From the NCBI RefSeq assembly GCF_028712165.1, contig NZ_JAQTQR010000001.1, positions 1 to 64,000 on the forward strand: 64,000 bases of DNA, read 5' to 3'. The stretch is from Sulfuricurvum sp. GTDB lineage: Bacteria > Campylobacterota > Campylobacteria > Campylobacterales > Sulfurimonadaceae. The translations under genes and the position numbers were made by a program. This document shows, piece by piece, positions 1 through 17,186 of this stretch (its first letter is position 1; the number at the start of each line of letters is the position of its first letter). The notes under the pieces are model-generated. The model had not been told where the DNA came from. It searched no databases and worked only from the letters and a program-made list of their open reading frames with translations.

Positions 1-47
1 GCAAAGAGAATAAATCTTGCGGCAGATTCTAATATTGGAGAATTCAA

Positions 48-743
48 ATGGCTGGAAAACGCTACAAACAACTTAGTGAAAAAATTGATATGGCAAAAAG
101 CTACTCTGTAGCCGATGCTGCAGCTTTCGTAAAAGAGCTTAAATCTGCAAAATTTGACGAAACCGTTGAAATTGCATTAAACCTTGGTGTTGATCCACGT
201 CACGCTGACCAAATGATCCGTGGTGCCGTTGTGCTTCCTCACGGTACAGGAAAAGTGGTTCGTGTTGCGGTTTTCGCAAAAGGGGCTAAAGTAGACGAAG
301 CTAAAGCAGCAGGTGCCGATATCGTGGGTGCTGAAGATTTGGTTGAGCAAATCAAAGCGGGTAACATCAACTTCGATATCGTTGTTGCTGCACCTGATTG
401 TATGGGTCTTGTAGGTCAAGTAGGACGTATCCTCGGGCCAAAAGGGATGATGCCGAATCCTAAGACCGGTACTGTTACTGCGGATATCGCTAAAGCGGTT
501 AGCAATGTTAAAGGCGGACAAGTTAATTTCCGTGTTGATAAAAAAGGGAACATCCATGCCGGTATCGGTAAAGTGAGTTTCGATACAGACAAAATTGCTG
601 AAAACATCAAAGCATTTGTCGGTGCAATCAACCGTGCTAAACCTTCGACTGCAAAAGGTCGCTATATCAAAAATGCCGCTCTTTCATTAACAATGAGCCC
701 GGCGATCAAATTCGAAACACAAGAACTTTTAGACATTCGTTAA
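48..743 (+). CDS. rplA: 50S ribosomal protein L1
   Basis: Large-subunit protein uL1. It binds 23S rRNA at the mobile L1 stalk and in studied bacteria also represses its own mRNA. The length of 231 residues is normal for bacterial L1, and the family signature [17 protein letters not shown] lies intact at about residues 126-142. The ATG at 48 follows TTGGAG at 35-40. The 47 bases before it are the spacer after an upstream gene, expected to be rplK but outside the window. It opens the visible part of the L11-L1-L10-L12-RNA polymerase cluster. Confidence 0.98.
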   Translation: MAGKRYKQLSEKIDMAKSYSVADAAAFVKELKSAKFDETVEIALNLGVDPRHADQMIRGAVVLPHGTGKVVRVAVFAKGAKVDEAKAAGADIVGAEDLVEQIKAGNINFDIVVAAPDCMGLVGQVGRILGPKGMMPNPKTGTVTADIAKAVSNVKGGQVNFRVDKKGNIHAGIGKVSFDTDKIAENIKAFVGAINRAKPSTAKGRYIKNAALSLTMSPAIKFETQELLDIR

Positions 744-750
744 TAAGGTG

Positions 751-868
751 TCTAACCGGCAAAGCGTTGCTTTGTCTTTATCTTATGGACTGAAGACAGT
801 AGGGGGCTAAGGCCTTAATCAGAAATCTTCTGCCCCGCTTGAAGTTGTTATGTCTGGAAAGGAGAAAC
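751..868 (+). promoter_or_regulatory. L10 leader (autoregulatory mRNA structure before rplJ)
   Basis: The 126-base rplA-rplJ gap carries the features of the conserved L10 leader. A 6-bp hairpin sits at 760-765/769-774. After it comes the segment GACAGTAGGGGGC, then an unpaired-looking CTTAAT (814-819), and a closing GGGGC/GCCCC helix at 803-807/832-836. In family members the L10-L12 complex binds a kink-turn here and represses translation of rplJ and rplL. The call rests on these motifs and on position; a covariance-model match was not run. Confidence 0.72.
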
Positions 869-869
869 T

Positions 870-1355
870 ATGAATAAATCACAGAAATCTGAGATCGTTA
901 ATGCTTTGACTACAGAGTTTAAATCTTCTGCAGCAGTTATTATGTGTGATTATCGCGGTTTGGCTGTGTCTGAACTCGAAGCACTCCGTAAAATTGCTCG
1001 TGAAAAAGATTCAAAAGTTCAAGTTGTAAAAAATACACTTGCAACAATCGCTTTGAACAATGCTGAGATGAGCGGTATCGAAATTAAAGATACTAACATT
1101 TTCGTTTGGGGATCTGATGCAATTGCTGCTTCTAAAACAGCAGTTGATTTCGCAAAATCAAACGATAAATTTGTGATTCGTACGGCGTATATTGACGGCG
1201 AAGTCGCTGATGAGAAAAAAGTCCGTGCATTTGCTACCCTACCTGGACGCGAAGAATTGCTTGGAATGCTCGCATCTGTATGGATGGGACCAGTACGCAA
1301 CTTCACAATCGGACTCGATGCGCTTAAACGCAAAAAAGAAGAAGAAGCAGCGTAA
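870..1355 (+). CDS. rplJ: 50S ribosomal protein L10
   Basis: Protein uL10, the base of the ribosomal stalk, which anchors L7/L12 dimers and so helps recruit translation factors. It has 161 residues, a usual length. The N-terminal RNA-binding half runs MNKSQKSEIV onward with VVKNTLA near residue 55. The C-terminal helix that carries L12 dimers ends in a Lys/Glu-rich tail. AAAGGAG stands six to seven bases before the ATG. Directly preceded by the L10 leader, so it is probably controlled by its own product. Confidence 0.98.
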   Translation: MNKSQKSEIVNALTTEFKSSAAVIMCDYRGLAVSELEALRKIAREKDSKVQVVKNTLATIALNNAEMSGIEIKDTNIFVWGSDAIAASKTAVDFAKSNDKFVIRTAYIDGEVADEKKVRAFATLPGREELLGMLASVWMGPVRNFTIGLDALKRKKEEEAA

Positions 1356-1423
1356 ATACTGCTTTGAAAAATCGCTGAATTTGATTTCGGCATAAATAAA
1401 AAAAATACCAATAGGAGAATACT

Positions 1424-1792
1424 ATGGCTGTAACTAAAGAAGATGTTCTTGAGTTTATCTCAAACTTGTCTGTCCTCGAGCTTTCTGAGCTTGTAAAAGA
1501 ATTCGAAGAAAAATTCGGAGTATCTGCTCAACCTGTAGCGGTTGCTGGCGGTGCTGTTGTTGCTGAAGCAGCAGAAGAAAAAACTGAATTCGACGTTATC
1601 TTGAAAGACGGTGGTGAGAAAAAAATCAACGTTATTAAAGTAGTACGTGCGATGACTGGTCTTGGTCTTAAAGAGGCTAAAGATGCTGTTGAAGGTGCAC
1701 CTACAACAATCAAAGAAGGTATCTCTAAACAAGATGCTGAAGCAGCGAAAAAAGAACTTGAAGAAGCTGGTGCTTCTGTCGAAATCAAATAA
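1424..1792 (+). CDS. rplL: 50S ribosomal protein L7/L12
   Basis: Protein bL12, the flexible stalk protein that contacts EF-Tu, EF-G and initiation factors. It has 122 residues. The N-terminal dimerisation helix (residues 1-32) is followed by an Ala/Val-rich hinge near 35-50 and a globular C-terminal domain with the conserved [15 protein letters not shown] run. TAGGAG precedes the ATG. It forms the distal part of the rplJL unit, before a hairpin-rich spacer that separates it from rpoB. Confidence 0.98.
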   Translation: MAVTKEDVLEFISNLSVLELSELVKEFEEKFGVSAQPVAVAGGAVVAEAAEEKTEFDVILKDGGEKKINVIKVVRAMTGLGLKEAKDAVEGAPTTIKEGISKQDAEAAKKELEEAGASVEIK

Positions 1793-1803
1793 TCATTTTG
1801 ATC

Positions 1804-1907
1804 GGAGGCACTTGTGCCTCCACCTCCCACAGGGCACTTTACGAAGCGGATTTTAACTTCTTCGTAAAGTGCCCATACGTCGTTATGGACTCAAGGACGC
1901 TTGAGTC
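1804..1907 (+). promoter_or_regulatory. Three consecutive hairpins between rplL and rpoB
   Basis: The 167-base spacer holds three inverted repeats. The first has a 7-bp stem at 1804-1810/1815-1821 with loop CTTG. The second is a perfect 15-bp stem at 1832-1846/1860-1874 with a 13-base loop. The third has a 7-bp stem at 1888-1894/1901-1907. None is followed by a run of T, so they do not look like strong intrinsic terminators. In E. coli the equivalent gap contains an attenuator and an RNase III site that lower rpoBC expression relative to rplJL. The long central stem would suit such a role; the function is inference. Confidence 0.65.
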
Positions 1908-1956
1908 ATAGACTTTGCACTTATCCCTATGGGATCAAAAACTTCGATTGAGGTAG

Positions 1957-10606
<8,650 letters not shown>

Positions 10607-10618
10607 TTATTTCCTTTT

Positions 10619-10655
10619 CGGTTACCTGCGAATGCAGGAACCGATTTTCTTCTTC
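10619..10655 (+). terminator. Rho-independent terminator after rpoC
   Basis: CGGTT (10619-10623) pairs with AACCG (10639-10643), and CCTGC (10625-10629) pairs with GCAGG (10634-10638), with one bulged A and a GAAT loop. The T-rich run ATTTTCTTCTTC follows. It closes the ribosomal-protein/RNA polymerase operon. The remaining spacer up to rpsL presumably holds the promoter of the str operon, but I cannot pick a convincing -10 there. Confidence 0.75.
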
Positions 10656-10779
10656 ACACTTACAACTTCCTTAAAATAAGCTCAAATTAATCATAAATTA
10701 GATACCATTGCGCGTTTATTAGTCCCCCTTTAAGTAGCGGATTAAAATTCTACTGGAACATTTCAACAAAGGAGATTGT

Positions 10780-11160
10780 GTGCCAACAATCAACCAACTT
10801 ATTCGTAAAGAGCGACAAGCGGTAGTGAAAAAATCAAAATCACCCGCTTTGGTGTCATGCCCACAACGTCGTGGTGTATGTACTCGTGTATATACTACAA
10901 CCCCTAAAAAACCGAACTCGGCGCTTCGTAAAGTTGCTAAAGTTCGTTTGACTTCAGGGTTTGAAGTTATTAGTTATATCGGTGGTGAGGGTCACAACTT
11001 GCAAGAGCACTCTATTGTTCTTGTTCGTGGTGGTCGTGTAAAAGACTTACCAGGGGTAAAATACCATATCGTACGTGGTGCTCTTGATACTGCAGGTGTT
11101 AAAGATCGTAAAGTATCTCGTTCTAAATACGGAACGAAAAAAGCTAAGGCTAAAAAATAA
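10780..11160 (+). CDS. rpsL: 30S ribosomal protein S12
   Basis: Protein uS12 of the decoding centre, where streptomycin-resistance mutations fall in other bacteria. It has 126 residues. The conserved decoding-loop run [16 protein letters not shown] and the second loop with [15 protein letters not shown] are present. The start is GTG at 10780, giving [10 protein letters not shown], with AAAGGAG at 10768-10774. It is first in the str operon with rpsG and fusA, and no tuf gene follows fusA. Confidence 0.98.
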   Translation: MPTINQLIRKERQAVVKKSKSPALVSCPQRRGVCTRVYTTTPKKPNSALRKVAKVRLTSGFEVISYIGGEGHNLQEHSIVLVRGGRVKDLPGVKYHIVRGALDTAGVKDRKVSRSKYGTKKAKAKK

Positions 11161-11212
11161 TCAATTAGTCTGACAAGATTCGGTTTTTGATGACCGTTTT
11201 TTGAGTAAATGA

Positions 11213-11701
<489 letters not shown>

Positions 11702-11717
11702 GATATTCGTAACCCTT

Positions 11718-11745
11718 TGATAACCCTCTCGGGTTATCATTCTCC
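11718..11745 (+). terminator. Attenuator-like hairpin between rpsG and fusA
   Basis: TGATAACCC (11718-11726) is exactly complementary to GGGTTATCA (11731-11739) around a TCTC tetraloop, followed by a short pyrimidine-rich TTCTCC. The stem is perfect but the T run is weak, and fusA follows in the same direction. Partial termination or an RNA-processing site is more likely than a full stop. Confidence 0.55.
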
Positions 11746-11777
11746 TATCCACTATAAACTCTATTAAGGGCTATTAC

Positions 11778-13862
11778 ATGGCAAGATCCCATAAACTTGA
11801 AGACGTAAGAAACATCGGTATCGCCGCTCACATCGACGCGGGTAAAACGACAACAACTGAGCGTATCTTGTTCTACACCGGTGTATCACACAAAATCGGT
11901 GAGGTTCACGAAGGTGCTGCAACTATGGACTGGATGGAGCAAGAGCAAGAACGTGGTATTACCATCACTTCTGCTGCGACAACCTGTGAATGGAGCGGCA
12001 AACAAATCAATATCATCGACACTCCGGGCCACGTTGACTTCACCATTGAAGTTGAGCGTTCTATGCGTGTACTTGACGGTGCAGTAGCAGTATTCTGTGC
12101 AGTTGGTGGGGTTCAACCACAATCTGAAACAGTATGGCGTCAAGCAAACCGTTACGGGGTTCCTCGTATGGTTTTCGTAAACAAAATGGACCGTACCGGA
12201 GCTGACTTTTACAATGTAGAAGAACAAATCCGTGCTCGTCTAAAAGCAAATCCGATCGCTATTCAATTACCAATCGGTGCAGAAGACGGTTTCAAAGGTA
12301 TCGTTGACCTCGTTAAGATGAAAGCGATCCTTTGGGATGAAGATGCTGCGATGGGTTCAAACTATCATGAAGCAGAAATTCCTGCTGATATGGTAGAAAA
12401 AGCAAATCAATATCGTGCACAAATGATGGAAGCAGCTGCTGAGGGTGACGATTCTTTGATGGAGAAATTCTTCGAAGAAGGTGAACTTAGCAATGAAGAG
12501 ATCATGCGCGGGATTAAAGCCGGATGTCTCAAAATGGAAATTATTCCTATGACATGCGGTACTGCGTTTAAAAACAAAGGGGTTCAAACTCTTCTTGACG
12601 CGGTTGTTGATTATCTTCCATCTCCTTTGGAAGTTGCGGCGATCAAAGGGACTAAAGAGGACGACGAAGAGGTTGAAGTTGAAGTTGAATCACGTGATGA
12701 TGCTCCATTCGCCGGTCTTGCGTTCAAAATTATGACTGACCCATTTGTTGGACAGCTTACTTTCGTACGTGTTTACCGTGGTGTTCTTGAATCAGGTACC
12801 TATGCTTACAATACCATCAAAGGTAAAAAAGAGCGTATCGGTCGTCTTTTGAAAATGCATGCTAATAAACGTGAAGAGATCAAAGAACTTTATGCTGGTG
12901 AAATCGGCGCGGTTGTTGGTCTTAAAGATACAACTACCGGAGATACTTTGTGTTCAGAAGCGGATCGTATCGTACTAGAGCGTATGCACTTCCCTGAACC
13001 GGTTATCTCGGTTGCGGTTGAGCCTAAAACAAAAGCGGACCAAGAAAAAATGGGTATTGCTCTTGCAAAATTGGCAGCGGAAGATCCATCTTTCCGTGTT
13101 CATACAGACGAAGAAACTGGTCAAACAATTATCTCCGGTATGGGTGAGCTTCACCTTGAGATTCTTGTTGACCGTATGTTCCGTGAGTTTAAAGTTGAAG
13201 CGGAAGTCGGTGCACCTCAAGTTGCATACCGTGAGTCAATCCGTAACGAAGTTAACCAAGAGTACAAATACGCGAAACAATCAGGTGGACGCGGACAATT
13301 CGGTCACGTATATCTACGTATCAAGCCAGGTGTACCTGGAACCGGTTATATCTTCCACAATGAAATCAAAGGTGGGGTTATTCCTAAAGAATATATCCCT
13401 GCAGTTGAAAAAGGGTGTAAAGAAGCAATGCAAAAAGGTGTTCTCGCGGGTTACCCGATCGAAGATATCGAAGTTGCATTGTATGACGGTTCATACCATG
13501 AGGTTGACTCGAATGAGATGGCATTTAAACTTGCTGCTTCTATGGGCTTCAAAGAGGGTGCACGTAAAGCAAACCCAGCTATCCTTGAACCTATGATGAA
13601 AGTAGAAGTTGAAGTTCCTGAGAACTTCATGGGTGACGTTATCGGTGACCTTAACCGCCGTCGCGGACAAGTTAACAACATGGGTGACCGTTCTGGTAAC
13701 AAAATTGTTGATGCATTCGTACCATTGTCTGAAATGTTCGGTTACTCAACTGACCTTCGTTCAGCAACACAAGGGCGTGCAAGTTATTCTATGGAATTCG
13801 ATCACTACGAAGAAGTTCCACGTAACGTTGCCGAAGAGATTATCAAAAAGCGTAACAGCTAA
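11778..13862 (+). CDS. fusA: Elongation factor G
   Basis: Translational GTPase that drives translocation and, with RRF, ribosome recycling. It has 694 residues. The G motifs are [15 protein letters not shown] (P-loop), DTPGHVDF and NKMD. The remaining EF-G domains follow, including the domain IV segment with [16 protein letters not shown] lies before the ATG. It is the last gene of the str operon; a terminator follows within 60 bases. No tufA lies behind it, so EF-Tu must be encoded elsewhere. Confidence 0.98.
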   Translation: MARSHKLEDVRNIGIAAHIDAGKTTTTERILFYTGVSHKIGEVHEGAATMDWMEQEQERGITITSAATTCEWSGKQINIIDTPGHVDFTIEVERSMRVLDGAVAVFCAVGGVQPQSETVWRQANRYGVPRMVFVNKMDRTGADFYNVEEQIRARLKANPIAIQLPIGAEDGFKGIVDLVKMKAILWDEDAAMGSNYHEAEIPADMVEKANQYRAQMMEAAAEGDDSLMEKFFEEGELSNEEIMRGIKAGCLKMEIIPMTCGTAFKNKGVQTLLDAVVDYLPSPLEVAAIKGTKEDDEEVEVEVESRDDAPFAGLAFKIMTDPFVGQLTFVRVYRGVLESGTYAYNTIKGKKERIGRLLKMHANKREEIKELYAGEIGAVVGLKDTTTGDTLCSEADRIVLERMHFPEPVISVAVEPKTKADQEKMGIALAKLAAEDPSFRVHTDEETGQTIISGMGELHLEILVDRMFREFKVEAEVGAPQVAYRESIRNEVNQEYKYAKQSGGRGQFGHVYLRIKPGVPGTGYIFHNEIKGGVIPKEYIPAVEKGCKEAMQKGVLAGYPIEDIEVALYDGSYHEVDSNEMAFKLAASMGFKEGARKANPAILEPMMKVEVEVPENFMGDVIGDLNRRRGQVNNMGDRSGNKIVDAFVPLSEMFGYSTDLRSATQGRASYSMEFDHYEEVPRNVAEEIIKKRNS

Positions 13863-13875
13863 TTCTTTATTCTCC

Positions 13876-13919
13876 GTGTGCCTTTTTGGCACACACATTC
13901 TTTCCTCCCCTTTTTTTTT
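13876..13919 (+). terminator. Rho-independent terminator after fusA
   Basis: GTGTGCC (13876-13882) pairs with GGCACAC (13888-13894) around a T5 loop. The following bases are pyrimidine-rich and end in nine T at 13911-13919. It separates the str operon from the sensor gene at 13939. Confidence 0.75.
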
Positions 13920-13926
13920 ATTTTGA

Positions 13927-13932
13927 TATAAT
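13927..13932 (+). promoter_or_regulatory. Candidate -10 box (TATAAT), possibly for a leaderless mRNA
   Basis: A perfect TATAAT, preceded by TG-A as in an extended -10, lies only six bases before the ATG at 13939. Transcription starting the usual seven or so bases downstream would begin at or next to the start codon. No Shine-Dalgarno sequence lies between. Either the mRNA is leaderless or a later in-frame ATG is used. Confidence 0.5.
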
Positions 13933-13938
13933 CGTTGT

Positions 13939-16578
13939 ATGAGAAAAACAAATATAGTGAGTATTATCTTTTTAGTGATGCTATCGATATCGTCCCTTTT
14001 TGCAAAAGAGGTAGTGTATATCGGTGTTTTGGCGCACAAAAACTTTGAAACGACTCAGAGTACATGGGCTCCTACTGCAGAATATTTGAATCAAAAAATC
14101 CCTGAATACACATTTGAAATCATCCCTCTGAAATTCGAAGATTTTCCCAAATATCTGCGCGACCAAAAAATTGATTTTGTAGTGACGAATTCTGCCTATT
14201 ATGTTGAATTGGAGTATCGGTTCGGTATTTCCAGAATCGCAACATTGAAAAATAAGGGGCTCAACGGAAAAGTGCAAACGAAGTTTGGAGGAGTAATATT
14301 TACTACGGCATCCAATAAACAAATCAAGCAGCTCGATGATTTGAGTGATAAGCGTTTTGCAGCCGTGAATAAAGATTCCTTTGGCGGCTGGATCATGGCG
14401 TTGCGGGAGTTGCATGAGAATCATATACGGTTAGATCCGCATAAAGTAGTATTTTACGGAACACATGAAGCGGTTGTTCATGCTGTTGAGCGAGGCGAAG
14501 CCGATGTCGGGACGGTTCGCACCGATACGTTGGAGCGAATGGCAAAAGAGGGCAAAATTGATATCAATAATTTTACGGTTATCAGCCCTAAAAACTATCC
14601 TGATTTTTTTTACCAAACCAGTACAAGGCTCTATCCGGAATGGCCATTTGCGACTACGAAACATACCCCGGACTCTTTGGCAGAGAAAGTCGCCGTTGCT
14701 CTTATATCGATGCCGGAAAATTCGGATGCGGCAATCGCGTCCAACAGCCTCGGATGGACGATTCCGCTTGATTACCAAAGCATTCATGAATGTCTCAAAG
14801 AACTGGAACTCGGACCTTACGGATATCTTAAAAAAGCTGCCCTTTCGTATTTTATAGAAAAATACGGGGCATACATTCTGATCGGTATCTTAGTATTGAT
14901 CCTATCTCTGATTGTGTTGGCGTATATTGCCAAAATGAATGCACAGCTGCGAGAGACAAAAGATGCACTCAAAGAGATCAATATATCGTTAGAAGAGAGA
15001 GTGACAGAGAAAACACAGCATCTGTACGAAAAAACTCTTATGCTGGAAAAAGCATATCTCAACGAAAAAAATCTCAGAAGTATCCTAAGAACGGTTGCGG
15101 ATGTTAATCAGATGCTTATAACTTCCCGTAGCAAAGAAGAACTTATTGACAAAGCAACTTTGTGTTTGAGCTCTAATGAAGTGTTTAAAAGTGCCAAAAT
15201 TGCAGTAGTGATTAAGGGTGAACTGAGGGTTATGGCTGCATACGGAGTCGGTGATATTAAAAGTGTGACTGCAGTTGATCAAAAAGCGTATGATGAGGGT
15301 AAATCGGTAATGATTACCCGTTTTGATGAGAACGTTCCCGATGAGTGCCGGGAAAATGCGCAACTTTATGGAATAAAAGGGATTTATGCCTTGCCTCTAA
15401 AGCGGAGTACGTATACGGAAGAGGTAATCGGTGTTTTGACAATATGCACCGGTCACGAGAAGGGGTTTAGTCTCGAAGAACAAAATATGATCGAAGAACT
15501 CGCAGGGGATATCGGATTTGCATTTCACTCCTTTTCTCAAAATGAGCATATTGATATGCTGCATGAGGAACAGATCCGAAATTATCAAAATTTTATCGAA
15601 GCACTGGTCAATATGATCGAACAGCGTGATACCTATACGGCCGGACATACTCAAAGAGTAGCTCGTTATTGTGAGTTGATAGCCCGAGAAATGGAACTTC
15701 CTGAAAAAGAAATTCAACAGTTGGTTGAGGCAGCTAAGCTGCATGATATCGGAAAAGTGGTTACTCCCGATTCTGTTTTGCTCAAGCCAGGACGTTTGAG
15801 CCCTTTGGAATATGAACTCATTAAAGAACATGTCACCGCTGGTTATGAGGTTCTTTCAACGGTCCATTTTTATCAAGAGCTCGCAGAGATCATGCTTGAT
15901 CACCATGAACGCTACGACGGAAGCGGTTACCCTAATGGTAAAAAAGGGGGTGAAATCCCATTATTGGGGCATATTCTTGCGGTTGCCGATTCGTTTGATG
16001 CCATGACAACCAACCGTATCTATAAACCGAGAAAAGAGGTTCACGAGTCGTTAATAGAGCTGAATGAACTGAGTGGTATTTTGTACCATCCGGCAGTGGT
16101 CAATGCTGCATGCAAAGTACTTGCAGGGCTAACCATCGATACGAGCATCAGTCAAATAGGTTCCAGCGCTCTCGAAGAAGAGCGAGTCAGCTACTTTTTT
16201 AAAGACAGATTGACAAAACTCTATAATGAAGACTATTTTATGATGATGATTAATGGACGTACCAAACATACTCAGCCTGAAACACTCGATATTATTTCAC
16301 TGTCCGATTTTCATCACTATAATAAACAATATGGATGGGAGAAAGGTAATGAACTGATAGGAGAATTCGCTGCTTATTTGTCTGAAAAACTGCCGGAAGA
16401 TATTATTTTCAGAATATGGGGTGATCGATTTGCTATTGCGGATTTTAAAGGGGATATGGAGTCTTTGTTAAGGGATTCCCCATTAACTGCCAGCGGTGTT
16501 CATGCTAAAACGAAAAAAATTACGTCAAGTGTTGAAAATTTACAGGTATTAATGCGTGAAGAGACAGCAGAAATCTAA
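13939..16578 (+). CDS. Membrane sensor: PhnD-like binding domain, GAF, HD-GYP and degenerate GGDEF
   Basis: An 879-residue sensor predicted to bind a small anion outside and hydrolyse cyclic-di-GMP inside. Residues 1-22 form a signal or anchor segment. Residues 25-295 resemble the PhnD-type (phosphonate/phosphite ABC) periplasmic binding fold. A membrane helix spans 311-331 and is followed by a coiled coil to about 375. GAF-like sequence covers 380-530. The HD-GYP domain has HDIGK at 602-606 and HHERYDGSGYP at 655-665, so the metal site looks intact. The C-terminal GGDEF-like domain reads IWGDRF (826-831) where the signature should be, so cyclase activity is unlikely. The ligand is unknown. 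The 3' end overlaps the convergent FAH gene by four bases. Confidence 0.85.
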   Translation: MRKTNIVSIIFLVMLSISSLFAKEVVYIGVLAHKNFETTQSTWAPTAEYLNQKIPEYTFEIIPLKFEDFPKYLRDQKIDFVVTNSAYYVELEYRFGISRIATLKNKGLNGKVQTKFGGVIFTTASNKQIKQLDDLSDKRFAAVNKDSFGGWIMALRELHENHIRLDPHKVVFYGTHEAVVHAVERGEADVGTVRTDTLERMAKEGKIDINNFTVISPKNYPDFFYQTSTRLYPEWPFATTKHTPDSLAEKVAVALISMPENSDAAIASNSLGWTIPLDYQSIHECLKELELGPYGYLKKAALSYFIEKYGAYILIGILVLILSLIVLAYIAKMNAQLRETKDALKEINISLEERVTEKTQHLYEKTLMLEKAYLNEKNLRSILRTVADVNQMLITSRSKEELIDKATLCLSSNEVFKSAKIAVVIKGELRVMAAYGVGDIKSVTAVDQKAYDEGKSVMITRFDENVPDECRENAQLYGIKGIYALPLKRSTYTEEVIGVLTICTGHEKGFSLEEQNMIEELAGDIGFAFHSFSQNEHIDMLHEEQIRNYQNFIEALVNMIEQRDTYTAGHTQRVARYCELIAREMELPEKEIQQLVEAAKLHDIGKVVTPDSVLLKPGRLSPLEYELIKEHVTAGYEVLSTVHFYQELAEIMLDHHERYDGSGYPNGKKGGEIPLLGHILAVADSFDAMTTNRIYKPRKEVHESLIELNELSGILYHPAVVNAACKVLAGLTIDTSISQIGSSALEEERVSYFFKDRLTKLYNEDYFMMMINGRTKHTQPETLDIISLSDFHHYNKQYGWEKGNELIGEFAAYLSEKLPEDIIFRIWGDRFAIADFKGDMESLLRDSPLTASGVHAKTKKITSSVENLQVLMREETAEI

Positions 16579-17186
16579 CCTAAAACACTCCATTGGCTTT
16601 CAACTAGCAATCTCTCATCACTGTAAATTCGTCCGATAAATTCATCGCCTGTTTTGTACGTATTTACCCCTTTAGGGGTTCCGCTCATAATGATATCACC
16701 GTCTTCAAAACTCATAAAACTTTTTATCTCTTCGATCATTTCCAGCGGTTTATAAATCATCAGTTCATAGGTTGCTTCCTGCGTCAATACGCCATTGATA
16801 TGCAACGTCATACGCAATGATTCCAGCGGTGCATCAAAAGGGACAAAATCACCTAATACGCACGAGCCGTCAAACCCTTTGGCTCTCTCCCATGGAAGCC
16901 CTTTGGCTTTGAGATGGTTTTGGATATCGGCCTTGGTAAGGTCAAGGCCGAATCCGATTCCGGCTATTTTGTCCTCTATAATCAAAAAGCATATTTCCCC
17001 CTCAAAACGGGTGTCGGTAGAGATAAAACGGAGGGTATCGGTGATGGCAGAGTTGGGTTTGTTGAAAACGACCATGGAAGAGGGGATTTCATTGTTCAGT
17101 TCATGGATATGCTCGACGTAGTTGCGCCCGATGCAAACGATTTTAGATGGGGCAATCAGGGTATCGTTAAAGAGAAGTGTTTTCAT
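16575..17186 (-). CDS. Fumarylacetoacetate hydrolase-family protein
   Basis: A 203-residue FAH-fold enzyme like the short YcgM/acylpyruvase group, which cleave or decarboxylate acylpyruvates or oxaloacetate. Visible are the start of the fold, IVCIGRNYVEH, the metal-binding E-x-E in FEGEICFLI, the following GLDLTKADIQ, and PWERAKGFDGSC. The substrate cannot be read from the sequence. Its ATG overlaps the stop of the WD40 gene (ATGA), so it is the last gene of a three-gene minus-strand operon. A metabolic enzyme coupled to two exported proteins is an odd partner. Confidence 0.85.
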   Translation of the reverse strand: MKTLLFNDTLIAPSKIVCIGRNYVEHIHELNNEIPSSMVVFNKPNSAITDTLRFISTDTRFEGEICFLIIEDKIAGIGFGLDLTKADIQNHLKAKGLPWERAKGFDGSCVLGDFVPFDAPLESLRMTLHINGVLTQEATYELMIYKPLEMIEEIKSFMSFEDGDIIMSGTPKGVNTYKTGDEFIGRIYSDERLLVESQWSVLG

